Assembly: GCA_022414725.1 (NCBI GenBank) | Contig: CM039463.1 | Location: 38,572,623-38,636,622 of the forward strand | Direction of reading: 5' to 3' | Length of the DNA stretch: 64,000 nucleotides | Origin: Microglena sp. YARC | Taxonomy: Eukaryota; Chlorophyta; Chlorophyceae; Chlamydomonadales; Chlamydomonadaceae | Part shown: positions 43,670 through 54,129 of the stretch, one piece after another | How the letters are laid out: the number at the start of each line of letters is the position of its first letter | How positions within the stretch are numbered: the first letter of the stretch is position 1 | Position numbers and translations under genes: made by a program | Notes under the pieces: model-generated | The model's input: the letters and a program-made list of their open reading frames with translations, nothing else | Told to the model about the DNA's origin: nothing | Database searches by the model: none

Positions 43670-43866
43670 CAAGTTCTATGCAGTGTCGCCTGCGGCGCTA
43701 CAAATTGGCGGAGAGTGATCGCGAGGGATCGACAGGTGGCAATGGAAGTGAGTAGTTACGAGACCGTTGGCTGACGTGTCTGGCTTCATCACGGTCAGAC
43801 GGTCAAATGGACAAATGGGTAACACTGGGGGCTCCCGGCCCCCAGAAGGGGGGGCTCCGCCAAAAG
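43670..43866 (-). repeat. GGCGGAGCCC dispersed repeat, minus orientation
   Basis: From TTCTATGCAGTGTCGCCTGC to GGGGGGCTCCGCC, with GACCGTTGGCTGACGTGTCT and AACACTGGGGGCTCCCGG inside. Confidence 0.75.
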
Positions 43867-44124
43867 CGGGGTTGAATTCATCTAGAATAGCTCCATGACA
43901 GTGGGCCCTAGAGGCTTTGCTTTTTACCCATACGGTCCAGACTGGGTTTGGGCAGGTCGAGTCCGACCAAGAGGGGGCCTTGAACAGGAAAGTACTCAGC
44001 CTCAATCATTTGGCCCTCAATGGAGCCTTTAGAAGCATGATACGCTATCCTGATATGAATTTGGGGGGGCTGTAAGACAGCATCTGTTAAGGAGGATGCT
44101 GTAAAAAGGGAGCCATGTTGGATC
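43867..44124. other. No recognisable feature
   Basis: Single-copy sequence; no supported exon or repeat. Confidence 0.35.
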
Positions 44125-44320
44125 TAGGTTACTTCCAAGCGCGCGCTTTTGTGCGCTGGTGCGCTGCCTTTTTGAGCCCCACTGCGCGTTTCGCGAACTT
44201 TTTTGCGCCCCCCTGTGGGCGCAGCAAGCATTTTTTGCGCTTATTGCACTACTAAGCGCAGTTTTTTTCTTTCTTTCAAGTGCGCTGAAGTGCTGGCCAA
44301 TTTTGTCCATGGAAGTGCCC
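44125..44320. repeat. GCGC-rich dispersed repeat, copy 1
   Basis: Blocks GCGCGCTTTTGTGCGCTGG, GCGCCCCCCTGTGGGCGCAG and TTTTTTGCGCTTATTGCACT recur in inverted order at 46925-47105. Self-complementary blocks suggest a foldback element. Confidence 0.6.
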
Positions 44321-44567
44321 TGGTTTGACCAGGTGAAGAGCCACTAAGTGGCAACCCAGTGGGATGTCATCCGGATCAAGGGCAACATGAAAATCTGCCC
44401 GGGTATGAAAGCCTCTGGCTGTGACGATGTGCAAGGGGGTGGCCTGGATGAGCTCTCTACCCGAGGAACTCCACGAGGTGGCGGCCAAGTCGAGAATTGC
44501 CTTTCTTAGCTTGCTTGCTGCATTGAGTGGCCGCTCACCATGTTCTAGAACGGCAATAAGCTCGGTG
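44321..44567. other. No recognisable feature
   Basis: Single-copy sequence between two dispersed elements. Confidence 0.3.
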
Positions 44568-44757
44568 TGAGCATTATAGCAATGCAGGGGATGAACTGGA
44601 CAAAATGTTTCCGCGAGAACTCGTACTTTGTACTAAGTCCAGAAATTTGGCCTGGAAATCCGAAAATTCTCGACAATTTGGCCTGGGATTCTCGACAATT
44701 CTCCACGAAGTACGAAACGTTTGTCCAGTTCATCCCCTGAATTGCTATAATGCTGAC
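44568..44757. mobile_element. MITE with AGCATTATAGCAAT inverted termini
   Basis: Left AGCATTATAGCAATGCAGGG, then GATGAACTGGACAAA; right TTTGTCCAGTTCATCCCCTG, then AATTGCTATAATGCT: over 30 bp of near-perfect inverted repeat. The interior GAAATTTGGCCTGGAAATCC is shared with 12897-13103. No coding capacity. Confidence 0.75.
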
Positions 44758-44779
44758 ATCGCTTAGAGAGTTCTGCTGG

Positions 44780-44875
44780 CCCCCCCCCCACCCAACCCCC
44801 CTACCCCCCCCCACCCACCCACCCACCCACACCACACCCACACACACCCCTACCTACACACCCACTTTCATCAGT
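44780..44875. repeat. C-rich (CCCA)n tract
   Basis: CCCCCCCCCACCCAACCCCC and ACCCACCCACCC runs. Confidence 0.8.
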
Positions 44876-45075
44876 GTTCTAGTTGAATATCCTCGATGTC
44901 AATTTCCAAGGGATTAAAGGTGGGAGAGGTCTGTAAAGAAGGGTATGGGTTTTGAAGTGAAAGGGATACTTGATATGCTTGAAACGGGGTTATCTGAATA
45001 TGGTTCTGCAGGTAGGAAGATTGGTTTGTTAACTGAAAAGAAAAGCTACATGAGTAGCTCTGGATCAATTTTTTA

Positions 45076-45135
45076 TGCGGAGCCCCCTCTTCAAGGGGCA
45101 GGAGCCCCCAGCTTCTGGCCCCAGGGTTACGACAG
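45076..45135 (+). repeat. GGCGGAGCCC dispersed repeat, truncated
   Basis: GCGGAGCCCCCTCTTCAAGG through CCCAGGGTTACGACAG; only the first block is present. Confidence 0.6.
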
Positions 45136-45333
45136 AATGGCGGCGGAATGGCGACGCAGTTGTCCAAAGAAAAAAAGTCACGGCAGCAAGAATCGCCTTG
45201 GTGGCGGCATTACATGGTCAGGACAGTCTCCCTGACAGCATCAAAATGCCTGAAATGAAGTAGCGGTTTCTGAATCTGTTTTGGCCGATGGAAAATATGA
45301 GATTTGACTCCACATTGGTCATAAATAGGGACC

Positions 45334-45632
45334 GGCATCACTGTTTTTCTTTTCTGATACAAGCAGCAGCTTCTAGGCAGCTCCCCTGGCTGTCTAATCA
45401 GCCAAACCTAAAGCAACCTAGTGCACCTTGAAGCTGACGGAATCAGCTGTCTAGAGCTGCTGAATTTGTGAGGCCTAGCCCAGTGGCTGGCTCAGCTATC
45501 ATATGATGTTGACCCCTATCATATGATGTTGGCCAGAAGCGAGTATGGTATCATCTGATATAGTATATAAATGGTAACTTTAGCCTAGTCAGACTGCCGG
45601 CATCATATGATATCACATTGGTGTTCCCTAAT
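45334..45632. mobile_element. hAT-like MITE half joined to a CATATGATATC MITE
   Basis: At 45334-45500 is the left end TTTCTTTTCTGATACAAGCA, GCAGCTTCTAGGCAGCTCCC and internal GAAGCTGACGGAATCAGC; it lacks its right terminus. At 45500-45632 it continues directly into a CATATGATATC-type MITE (GACTGCCGGCATCATATGAT, then TCACATTGGTGTTCCCT), inverted relative to 19605, apparently inserted into it. Confidence 0.6.
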
Positions 45633-45837
45633 CATGAATGGTTTGAAAATCTTGCCCCCAGCCTCTATTTCCTTTTGGGGCTAGAGAGAGAGAGAGAGGG
45701 TTGGTTACCAAAATTCAGCAAATCATTGCTGAGACAGGACAGCAGCACAGCCTGCCTACCATCCAATTTTATAACAGGAAGCATGATGGTTTTTGAGGCA
45801 CCCCAAACCTGAAAACAAACTAGGAGCCCCGGTCACG

Positions 45838-46035
45838 GTTGTTTTTGGGGGCTATGCGTAGCAGCATCTAGGCAGCCCCTCTCCCCCGTCCTAGGTTCCA
45901 ACCTGAAGCTAGCTAGTGCGTATGAAAGCTGACATGGCAGGCATTCCAAAGCAGCTGCGAGCTTTAAGATTGACACAGCCGCTGGCTAATGGAGCTGGAC
46001 AGAAGCTGCCATGCGTAGCCCAACAAATAAACAGT
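45838..46035. mobile_element. hAT-like MITE, second subfamily
   Basis: GGGGGCTATGCGTAGCAGCA ... GCTGCCATGCGTAGCCCAAC form inverted ends; the middle has GAAAGCTGACATGGCAGGCA. Nearly the same element is at 62080-62275. Confidence 0.65.
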
Positions 46036-46924
46036 GGGGGCAAGAATAAACAACAGGGGGGGGCAAGAAAAAAGCTGCTGTACCGCACCTTCGCTTTGGA
46101 TAGAGGCTATCCTCAAACTATAAAAACAAAACAAAAAATTGGCCAAAAATGAAGTTGTACAATTAAGTTAGAGGGGTCCAAAGTTTTTTTCAACCAAAGC
46201 GGCCCAAATCTTAACTTCGCGATAAGTCACGTTTAGGCAACCCTTTGAAAGATGTAAGAGCATAACTGGAATGGGTCATAAAAGATCTTTCGAATGACCC
46301 ATTTTAGGGGGGGTAGGGGGAGGTAATCTGGTTTTAGGAGGGGGGTCTGGGGGGGGGTAAAAAAAACTTTTTTCCCAACTTTATTTTCCCCCTCTTTTGT
46401 ATGAAACTTCCACAATTCCAACACCCATCTGAATCGGACACCATATCGAAGGTGCGGTCCAAAATCTGTCTTCCTGCCCCCCCCCCCCCCCCCCTCCCCC
46501 TGATCCCCAGTGTAGAATCTGTTGATGCTTGTGTGCATTTGTGCGTGTACGTGTACGTGTGTGCGTTTGTTGGGTACAACTTGAATAAATAATACTACGC
46601 CTTGTAAGGAGGCGTGAGGTTGAGGGGGCAAGCCTGTTTGCTTGCACTGGGGCCAACCACCTACAACTTGAACTTGTTTATATGGCTCCAGCCTTTAAGG
46701 CTGCTCCCCGTCTTCTGCAGTAACACACCCAATTCAAAACAAGGCATTATTATTTCCAAAGATTGTTCTTCAAATTGTTACAAGGTTCTATACGCCAGGT
46801 ATGGCGTCTAACCGTCTGCACATTGCAGTTAACAATACCCCCCGTGCGATAACCACAGAAACTTGTTCTTCAAAGAAACCAAAGCATACGATTCTACGTG
46901 TACCAGGGTACTACTTCTTGCTAA
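46036..46924. other. Non-coding region with a small shared repeat
   Basis: C/G-runs near 46315-46360 and 46479-46496. TACGCCTTGTAAGGAGGCGT and GAGGTTGAGGGGG at 46595-46632 recur inverted at about 52285-52325. No exon supported. Confidence 0.4.
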
Positions 46925-47105
46925 ATTGGTCAGCGCTTAAAGCGCACAAACGTCAAATTGGCCAGCGCTTTTTAGTGCAAAAAGCGCAAAAACTGCGCGC
47001 TGCGCCCACAGGGGGGGTGAATAAACTGCGCGAAACGCGCATAGGGGCTCAAAAAGGCAGCGCGGCACTGTGCGCGCTTAGTAGTACCCTGATGTGTACT
47101 GAGAG
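46925..47105. repeat. GCGC-rich dispersed repeat, copy 2 (inverted relative to 44125)
   Basis: CAGCGCTTAAAGCGCACAAA, AACTGCGCGCTGCGCCCACA and GCGCGAAACGCGCATAGGGG; reverse-complement blocks of copy 1. Confidence 0.6.
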
Positions 47106-47857
47106 TGTTGTTGGCTTAAAAAAAAAGTTAGTGTCCATCGGGGTGTCGCGAGGAAGATTTTTGCACATGCCTATGTTGGATTTTTTTGTAATCTGCCTTA
47201 CCCTCCCCATATCTCCTTCAGAAATTACAATTTTGGGGTCAAAGTAGGGTCTATAGTAATCCCCTCGACAAGCTCTATCCATTTGTGGTCGTACATCTGG
47301 ATTTTAGCAAAGTTGGACAACATGGTCGAGCAAGCACCCTTTTCCTAGCCCTGATTCTGAACTGAGCTAGCAAGTTTTTTTGTTTGAGAATTTGAAGGTG
47401 GTGTGTAGCCTGAGTTGCATGCCTGAGTACCCTCCATATACCCAAGAATTCTGGGGAGGACATATTGAGTTTCTGGTTTGGCCCAACTTTCACACGGTGT
47501 ACTTGACACATTTACTCATCCCCAAAACAAGCGCGGACTCGGAATGCTCTCGCCAAACCAGCTTCATAAGTATGCTTAACTTTGTCAGATTGGTGAGGAT
47601 GTTACGAAGATGTTTCCGAAACCGGCTCGACCCCTGTATGAGGATCTGCCAGGGGCCTTGACTTGGACCTTGAGGACCACGCCTCCATATTGACTCTTTG
47701 TCGGAAATAACTAAATACCGGTAAGCGAAGATTCGGAAAGGTCTCGTCGAGCCCGTGCCCCATTTCTGCTGAACTTTATCAGAAACCAAAAGCTGTGGAA
47801 GTTTCGACCCCAAACAGATTTCACCAGAGGAAATTTCTGAAAGCAGCTGGACTGGAC

Positions 47858-47889
<32 letters not shown>

Positions 47890-48520
47890 AGGGTGGTCGA
47901 TATCTACTTCTCCGCAGGTCGCCACATGTTCACTTCTCCCCATCAATTTTTCTGATAATGGAGCTGTAATGGCATGTAATATGGCGATACTATGAGACAT
48001 TTTCCAGGTCATTCTAAGCACCTCATTTAGTGTGTGGTGGTATGGCCCCAGCCCTGTGGGAATTCCGAGGATGCCATTGTGTGCGCCATATTGTACAGAA
48101 AAAACTTCTTTTTCGATTTTGATGTTTTTCCAGGTACCCCCTTAGATCTCAGCCCCCAGACACTCGAGGTGCAGGGTAGACGTACCGGTCGGTATTCCGG
48201 TATTGGAGTTTTCCAGTTCGGTATACCGGAGCCGTAAAATCCCTCGTTGAGTTGTAGGGTATAGCACATACTGGTCGGTATTCCGGTATTGGAGTATTTC
48301 AGGTCGGTATACCTTCTTGAACTTGGTTACTATTTTTCTTTTTGAACTTGGTTACTATTTGTATTCTTGAACTCGGTTGCTATTGTTTTCCAAAGTAACT
48401 CATGTGTGCCTTGTGCATTGGAACCAGGTGGTGAGCAACAACTTTGGAAAGAAGAGCATCATGGTGGATGGCCCACACCTCGGAGATATGGAGATATAGA
48501 CGTTTTTACTTCAATGGAGC
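47106..48520. other. No recognisable gene
   Basis: Mostly single-copy. Holds a 25-base C-run (47859-47883) and a short duplicated palindromic motif, GGTCGGTATTCCGGTATTGG, at about 48188 and 48271. Frames were inspected without finding splice-bounded, protein-like segments. Confidence 0.4.
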
Positions 48521-48737
48521 CATACCTTTTCTTTTCAGCTACGAGCAGCAGCTTCTAAGCAGCTCCCTGAGCCAGACTCTAGGCCAAGCCCCCAGGTGTC
48601 AACAGTGCATGAAAGCTACTTGTGTCAGCTTCAAGGTGTACTAGCCAGAAGCCTATAGGCTGGATCAGGTTTGGCTGAATAGCCAGTTAGGGGAGCGGCC
48701 TAGAAGTTGCTGCTCATAGCTGAAAAGAAAAGCTATG
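48521..48737. mobile_element. hAT-like MITE
   Basis: Left CATACCTTTTCTTTTCAGCT then ACGAGCAGCAGCTTCTAAGC; right CATAGCTGAAAAGAAAAGCT. Same family as 19338-19540. Flanking octamers do not match perfectly, so the target duplication is decayed. Confidence 0.7.
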
Positions 48738-48955
48738 TGTAGCCTTCCATTAACCCCTTCCCATCCTCCCCCTCCTCTTCCTTCGCCTCCTCCGCCTTCC
48801 CCTTCTTCTTCTCTTTCCCCTTCCCCTTCTTTTTCTCCTTCCCCTTCCTCTTCCCCTTCCCCTTTCCCTTCCCCGCCCTTCCCCTTCCCCTTCCCCTTCC
48901 CTTCCCCTTCCCCTTCCCTTCCCCTTCCCCTTCCCCTTCCCCTTCGCGGAAACTA
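48738..48955. repeat. Pyrimidine tract (CCCCTTC)n
   Basis: About 200 bp with almost no purines, CCCCTTCCCCTTCCCTTCC; a mirror-like polypyrimidine stretch able to form triplex DNA in principle. Confidence 0.9.
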
Positions 48956-48959
48956 TACG

Positions 48960-49080
48960 AGATTCGAGACCTAGCTTTTTCTTTTAGGCTATAGGCAGCA
49001 GCTTCTAGGAAGCTACCCAGGCTGGATATTCAGCCCAAACTAAAGCAAGCTTATGCTTTTGAAGCTGACATAATCATGGA
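48960..49080. mobile_element. hAT-like MITE, left half
   Basis: TTTCTTTTAGGCTATAGGCA, GCAGCTTCTAGGAAGCTACC and TTTGAAGCTGACATAATCAT; no right end found. Confidence 0.55.
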
Positions 49081-50000
49081 GGGCGCAACTGGGCGTTACA
49101 GTTAGACGGAAAGATGAAATATAGTTATATATACCTTATGAGCCTTAAGTATTGGCAAACGGTATGGCAAACGACCCTTTGCCAAACCGGATTGGGGAAT
49201 CAGCTTGAGACCACTCCAGTGGTTGGCTTTTGCCAAGTTACGGTTACCATGGTACTCTGTCTACTAAGCCCTAGCAGGTTAATTGTTCCTGATTTGAATT
49301 GCTACATGGTTTTCTTTTCAGCGAGCTAGGGCATACTACTTTGTAAACATGTACTTGACCTAGAACTTGGTTACATGGCTCCAGCCGGCAATTTGGATGG
49401 CTGGAGCCATGTACCGTTCTGGCTACGTACTAAGCCCTAGCAAGTGTAATCTCCTGGTTTGAATTGTTACATGGTTTTACAGCAAGCTTGGGCAGACAAC
49501 TTGGTGAACATGTAACAAGGAAATGTGACAATAACATAAGACCCTTTACCAACTGTTTTTCAAGTCTGAGCTTGAGACAGTCAAAGCCATAGACCCCTTT
49601 GCCAAGTTAGGTTTGCCATGCTTTTCTGATACCCACTTTTAGGGGGGACATGACATTTGCCAATATTTAATCTTGCCAATACTTAAGGCGCGTACGGGTG
49701 GTTATCTAGGGTGCATATTTGATCAATTTGTAACCGCGTTAAAAAACAATCCACTACATTCTCTGGGTTTTAAAAATGCAGGGTACTAAAGGAGATGATT
49801 TGTCACAACGTGGGCTAGTTTGTATCAAAAAATTTGTCCCCCCCCCCCCCCCCCCCCCCCCTCCTTCTCGACTCTTCCAACTTTTCTGCAGGGGTACCAG
49901 ATGTTTTTCTTACGTCATCCTCCTGCTTTAGGGCTTAAAGACAAATAAAGACAAATAAAGACAACTGAACGGGTATGAATAAACATTGGTTCGATTTGGA
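49081..50000. other. Non-coding region with local duplications
   Basis: TACTAAGCCCTAGCAGGTTA/GTACTAAGCCCTAGCAAGTG and TTGAATTGCTACATGGTTTT/TTGAATTGTTACATGGTTTT mark a duplicated 170-bp segment (about 49260-49355 and 49425-49520). A C-run lies at 49838-49861. No exon supported. Confidence 0.4.
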
Positions 50001-50550
50001 TAATGCTTATTTAAATGGCTGTCCTGGTAATGGAGCTATTGTGTGCTAGTGCACGGCCAGTGCAGGCAACCATACAGGCAATCCTCTGTGAGCTTAACGG
50101 ATTCCGAGCCTGGTCCTGGAACGGAGGTACTGCCAATGGACACGTTCTTCACGCGTATATGGTCTTCACGGCTCAGCAAGGGAATGTCGGGGCCGGGTCT
50201 TCAGGGTCCTTGGAGACTCGGGACTGGAGTTGACTGGGTCTTCAGGGTCTGGGCGGGGGGGCGGGACTTTGTTGGGGCGAGTCAAGAAGCGATAAATACT
50301 CACGTGGAGAAAGGCAGGGACAGATTACCCCTAAACCCTAAAACCTGAACCCCCACCCCCGGTATAGCTTCACCCTACCGTCTTCAGGGTACTGAGACTC
50401 AGGTCTGAAGGTGACTGGGTCTTCAGGGTCTGGGTCTTTGGGGCAAGTCAAGATGCCATAGATACTCACGTGGAGAGAGGCAGGGACAGGGACAGAGAAT
50501 AAGGAGATGCAGGTCAACTCAGCGTTACACCACGTGAAGTATAATGAATA
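50001..50550. repeat. About 190-bp tandem duplication with telomere-like motif
   Basis: GACTGGGTCTTCAGGGTCTG and ATACTCACGTGGAGA plus GGCAGGGACAG occur twice (about 50190-50325 and 50380-50490). CCCTAAACCCTAAAACCTGA (50331-50350) is telomere-like. In minus sense the repeated CTCCACGTGAGTAT resembles a donor; a plus frame at 50015-50233 is open. No exon called. Confidence 0.45.
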
Positions 50551-50551
50551 T

Positions 50552-50665
50552 TGTTACAATCTAGGCGTAGGCAAAATAGGCCAAAGGGACCGTGTAGGGC
50601 GTAAACGGAAAAAGCACTGATGAACTGAACCTCAAACAATCGTTTTATCGACGGGGGCCCTGAGT
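50552..50665 (+). repeat. CAGGGGTAGCC-family repeat, long copy
   Basis: GTTACAATCTAGGCGTAGGC, AAAATAGGCCAAAGGGACCG and AAAAAGCACTGATGAACTGA, then CCTCAAACAATCGTT. The extended 3' part matches the inverted copy at 60262-60380. Confidence 0.65.
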
Positions 50666-50836
50666 TCGTACTGCAGTGATAAGTTATATTATCATTAATT
50701 TATCTCAGGTCCCTTCTCTATTTATAGCATTTCATATGTCTATCAGGATCTTATGCAACTACAACTGTTCTACTTAGCCCCCCCAAAATATTCCTGGGCG
50801 GTACAGGTGAGTAAAAAAAACGCCGGATTGTGAGGC

Positions 50837-51474
50837 TCAAGCAAAGCAAGATCCGGATTTACAATTGCAGTTGCTATCGCACTTGCATCCGCCGAGAGAC
50901 TGCGACAAATTGCACTTGTCACAGTTGTTGCCGCCAGCGCATGGGGGGCGGTTGCACGTGCCGCACGCCCCAGCTGATGGGGAAGAGCCACCAGTTGGAG
51001 TTCCGGAGCCACCAGATGATGGGGATGAGCTTCCGGCACAAAGGTTGTTGTTGCAATGGGCAGCTGTGTTGCCACACCATCCACTTGTGCTGCAGCAGTA
51101 GCCAGACTGGCACTTGGCATTGCCAAAGTTCGGTCCGCACCTCCAGTCTGATCGGGAAGAGGCAGGGCAAGAGCCAGTTGGAGTTCCAGAGCCACCAGTT
51201 GGAGTTTCGGAGCCACCAGCTGGAGTTCCGGAGCCACCAGTTGGGTTTCCGGAGCCACCAAATGATGGGGATGAGCTTCCGGCACATAGGTTGCTGTTGC
51301 AGTGGGCAGCGGTGTTGCCACACCATCCACTTGTGCTGCAGCAGTAGCCTGACTGGCACTTGGCATTGCCAAAGTTCGGTCCACACCTCCAATCTGATCG
51401 GGAAGAGCCAGGGCAAGAGCTACCAGTTGGAGTTCCAGAGCCACCAGTGTTTGAGGATCCGGAGGATCCGGAAC
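50837..51474 (-). CDS. Hevein-domain exon (two ChtBD1 domains and Cys-rich tail)
   Basis: Acceptor CCGCATTACAG before 51474; 638 nt; stop TGA at 50839-50837. The frame contains no Met, so start-codon-based ORF searches miss it. It reads GSGSSGSSNTGGSGTPTGSS, then hevein domain 1 (WRCGPNFGNAKCQSGYCCST then SGWCGNTAAHC), a GGSGTPTGG-type linker, domain 2 almost identical, and a tail with CGTCNRPPCAGGNNCDKC and CKCDSNCNCKSGSCFA. The CxxGxCCSxxGWCG core and following Cys define type-1 chitin-binding domains. The near identity of the two domains, including linker codons, indicates a recent internal duplication. Confidence 0.8.
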
Positions 51475-51886
51475 CTGTAATGCGGAAATATTAGCTTAGC
51501 TTTCCAGAAGGACAGAGGATAGATACACCACCTCCCAAGCAACTGTTTCCCATCCAGAAAGCAGCAGGAAATTTCAGGGAGACCTCTCCAAAGTGCACTC
51601 ACCGCTTGTAGAGAAAGTGGGCCATATTACCCACCCATCCCACCCTTCCCCCACCCTGCAGGTACTTAGTATCCACCTTAAGCATGGCAGCAGTGTGGAC
51701 ATGGTCACTAGGACCCTACATTGTATTTATCCCACCCATCACCACCACTCCAGGCCACAAACCCACCCATCAACGCCACACACATCACCAATTCATGCCA
51801 TGAACCACCAACACACACGACCCATAAAATACCCTCCCCCCTCCCCCCACCCCCACCCCTCCACCCTGCAGGTACATCGTATTCAC

Positions 51887-52196
51887 CTGTGGTGACGGGC
51901 GATATGGTTGTCAAGCTGTCAATGCTTCCAACCACCTTGTAGCACAGTGGCATGACAGATGATTCATCGGCCCCAGGACGCATTCCCACGGAGACGGGAT
52001 AGCCCACGTTGTTCACATCAAACTTCGGGTTGCTTGGATCAAAGCCCAGCAGCTCACTAGCTGCCCACTTCTCAAGGTCGATCAACTTCCACTTCCTGTC
52101 CCCTGTGTTTGACTTACAGCAGCCTTCACAGTCGGAGTCTGCACACACATCCAGCACTTGAACAGTCACGACTTTTGTGCTACCCTCAACCATCAC
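51887..52196 (-). CDS. DPBB-like exon 2
   Basis: Acceptor TTGGCCTTCAG before 52196 and donor CACAG/GTGAAT after 51887; 310 nt, in phase 0, out phase 1. Encodes VMVEGSTKVVTVQVLDVCAD, a CxxCxxCC cluster (SDCEGCCKSNTGDRKW), KLIDLEKWAASELLGFDPSN and MPLCYKVVG. The V-x-V-x-D-x-C and D-L-x-x-x-A pattern matches the second half of double-psi beta-barrel secreted domains. A donor-region copy (GTACCTGCAGGGTGG) lies downstream near 51655-51690. Confidence 0.7.
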
Positions 52197-52769
52197 CTGA
52201 AGGCCAATGTGTCAGGTGTGATGTGTTAGGCTATCATGCTCTCTCTGCAAATTGAAAACCGTTATTTATTATTCGATTTGGGCTGGCCCCCTCAACCTCA
52301 CGCCTCGTAACAAGGCGTCCTATTTATCCATGTATTGATGTGTTAGGCCATTACGCGATTTCTGCAAATTGAAAAACAAAACTGCTCACTCACACATAGG
52401 AGGTGGACACAAAGCCTGCAATACGGTTGCAGTACGCTCATTTTTGAACACCAGACTCCAAAGTTACAAACAACACTTATCACCCTGTCACCCTCACCCT
52501 GTTACCACCGCTCCATAACAACCACCTCCACCCACCACCACCACCTACCTCCTACATCCACTCCCCTCCACCCCCCCTACCCCCCCGACCCCAAACCACC
52601 TCCCCCCCCTCTCCACCCACCCACCCCAAATCACCTGACATGCACCCACCCCAAACCACGTCTAGCTACCCACGTCCCACCCCCATCCACCTCGACCCCC
52701 TTCATCCTCCTTCACCCCCACACTGCCCCCCCCCCCCCCCCCCTCCCCCCTCTCCACCCCTCGACCCAC
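52197..52769. other. Intron of the secreted-protein gene; C-rich with a short shared repeat
   Basis: Between the two DPBB-like exons. GGCCCCCTCAACCTCACGCC at about 52285 is the inverted partner of the repeat at 46595. From 52500 the sequence is a CCACCACC/CCCCCC polypyrimidine-rich stretch, including a C-run at about 52725-52742. Confidence 0.6.
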
Positions 52770-53050
52770 CTCCAATTTCTTCTGCAGCAGTGATGGATCC
52801 CTACTATACGTTGATGCCATGCTCCAGCTCCTCACAGTCTCCTCCGGCCAGCGGCACTCCACAACACCCGTCCCGCCGTTCAACATCTTGGCACCTGGAG
52901 CGCAAGGTCCTTTTGCTGGCCCTGCAGTTACTGTAGAGAACTGGCCTGCCCAGTGGCAGCCACTGTAGTCCACACACTCAACTGTGCCTGGTTTTGGCCA
53001 GCTGTCGTAGATGGTGCCCACTGCAGGGCTCCAGCCACTAGGGCAGATTG
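52770..53050 (-). CDS. DPBB-like exon 1
   Basis: Acceptor CTGCCCCCAATAG before 53050 and donor TTGGAG/GTGGGT after 52770; 281 nt, out phase 0. Encodes ICPSGWSPAVGTIYDSWPKP, CVDYSGCHWAGQFSTVTAG, KMLNGGTGVVECRWPEETVR and a charged end leading to KKLE. Four Cys and the Gly/Trp-rich YSGCHWAGQFS segment suggest a disulfide-stabilised extracellular domain. The first two bases complete an Ala codon with the G left by the signal-peptide exon. Confidence 0.65.
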
Positions 53051-53059
53051 CTATTGGGG

Positions 53060-53950
53060 GCAGGTGTGGTTGGGCAGTTGGGTGTAGTTAGTTGGTTGCT
53101 GTTAGAGAAGGGTTGGTGTGGTTCGTGAGGGTGGCGTGGGTAGGTGGGGGTGGCGTGGGGGGGTGGGGGTGTTTGTGGAGTGTGTGTGTGTTGGTGGAGT
53201 GGGTGTGTGGGTGTGTGGTGTGTGGTGTGTGGGTGGTGGTGGTGGTGGTGGTGGTGGTGGGGGGGGGAGTGGTGTGATTAGGTAGGCGTGGCAATGGGTG
53301 GTGGGGGGTGTTTGTGGAGTGTGTGTGTGTTGGTGGAGTGGGTGTGTGGGTGGTGGGTGGGTGGTGGTGGTGGGTGGGGGGGGGAGTGGTGTGAGTAGGT
53401 AGGGGTGGCATGGGTGGTGCGGATGGGGAGGTGGTGCTGTCATAAATAGATGGTGCCCTTGGCAGGCCTTGGGGCAGTTGTTTGCTGTTGGGGGCAGGGG
53501 TGTCATGGGTGGCGAGGGTGTCATGGGTAGGTGTGGATGTAGTGTGTGTGGGTATGAGTGGTGTGTGTGTGGGGGGTGATGAGTGGGTGTGCAGGTGGGT
53601 GGGTGACCGACGTGGGTAGGTAGGGGTTGGGTGGGGTGTGTGGGTGGAGGTGTGGGGTGTCAGATGTGTGGGTGAGTGGTGTGGGTGAGTGGTGTGGGTA
53701 GGTAGGGGTCGCATGGGTGGTGCGTGGAGTGTGTGTGGGGGGGTGGGGTGGGATGGGGGGGGTGGGGGTGGGGGTGTGGGGGGGGAATGGTAACTAGGGG
53801 TGGCGTGGATAGGCAGTTGCTTTGGTTGTTGTATGTTGGGAGCGTGGCAGGTGTATTTTGAAGGTAACTAGGGGTGGCGTGGGGTGGCGTGGGTAGGCAG
53901 TTGCTTTGGTTGTTGCATGTCTGAGTGTTTCAGGTGTATTTTGAAGGTAA
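53060..53950. repeat. Acceptor-side (GGTGGGTGTG)n array with exon-edge copies
   Basis: G/T-rich minisatellite (CCACCC in gene sense). Within it, about 53430-53485 in minus sense reads CCCCCAACAGCAAACAACTG, then CCCCAAGG and GGGCACCATCTATTTATGAC: a degenerate copy of the acceptor and start of the exon at 53050. Shorter GGCAGTTGCTTTGGTTGTTG copies recur near 53812 and 53897, and GGCAGTTGTTTGCTGTTGG at 54115. Confidence 0.7.
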
Positions 53951-53964
53951 AAAACAACATATTT

Positions 53965-54065
53965 TGTTTATGGCTGCATGCACCAGCTTCTATGAAGCTT
54001 CCCTGTCTAGCTATTCAGCCAGACCTAAAGCAAGCTAGTGCATCTGGCAGCTGATAGCACCAGCT
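53965..54065. mobile_element. hAT-like MITE, left half
   Basis: GGCTGCATGCACCAGCTTCT, GAAGCTTCCCTG, GCTATTCAGCCAGACC and CTGGCAGCTGATAGCACCAG; related to 48960-49080. Confidence 0.5.
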
Positions 54066-54129
54066 TGCCATAATAACTGAATACTGTAGGCTTAGCAGTT
54101 GGATGGCATGGGTAGGCAGTTGTTTGCTG

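Noticed and set aside
46801..47247. 148-codon plus-strand ORF
   Set aside because: Most of it lies in the GCGC foldback repeat and flanking unique sequence; no protein-family pattern or splice context.
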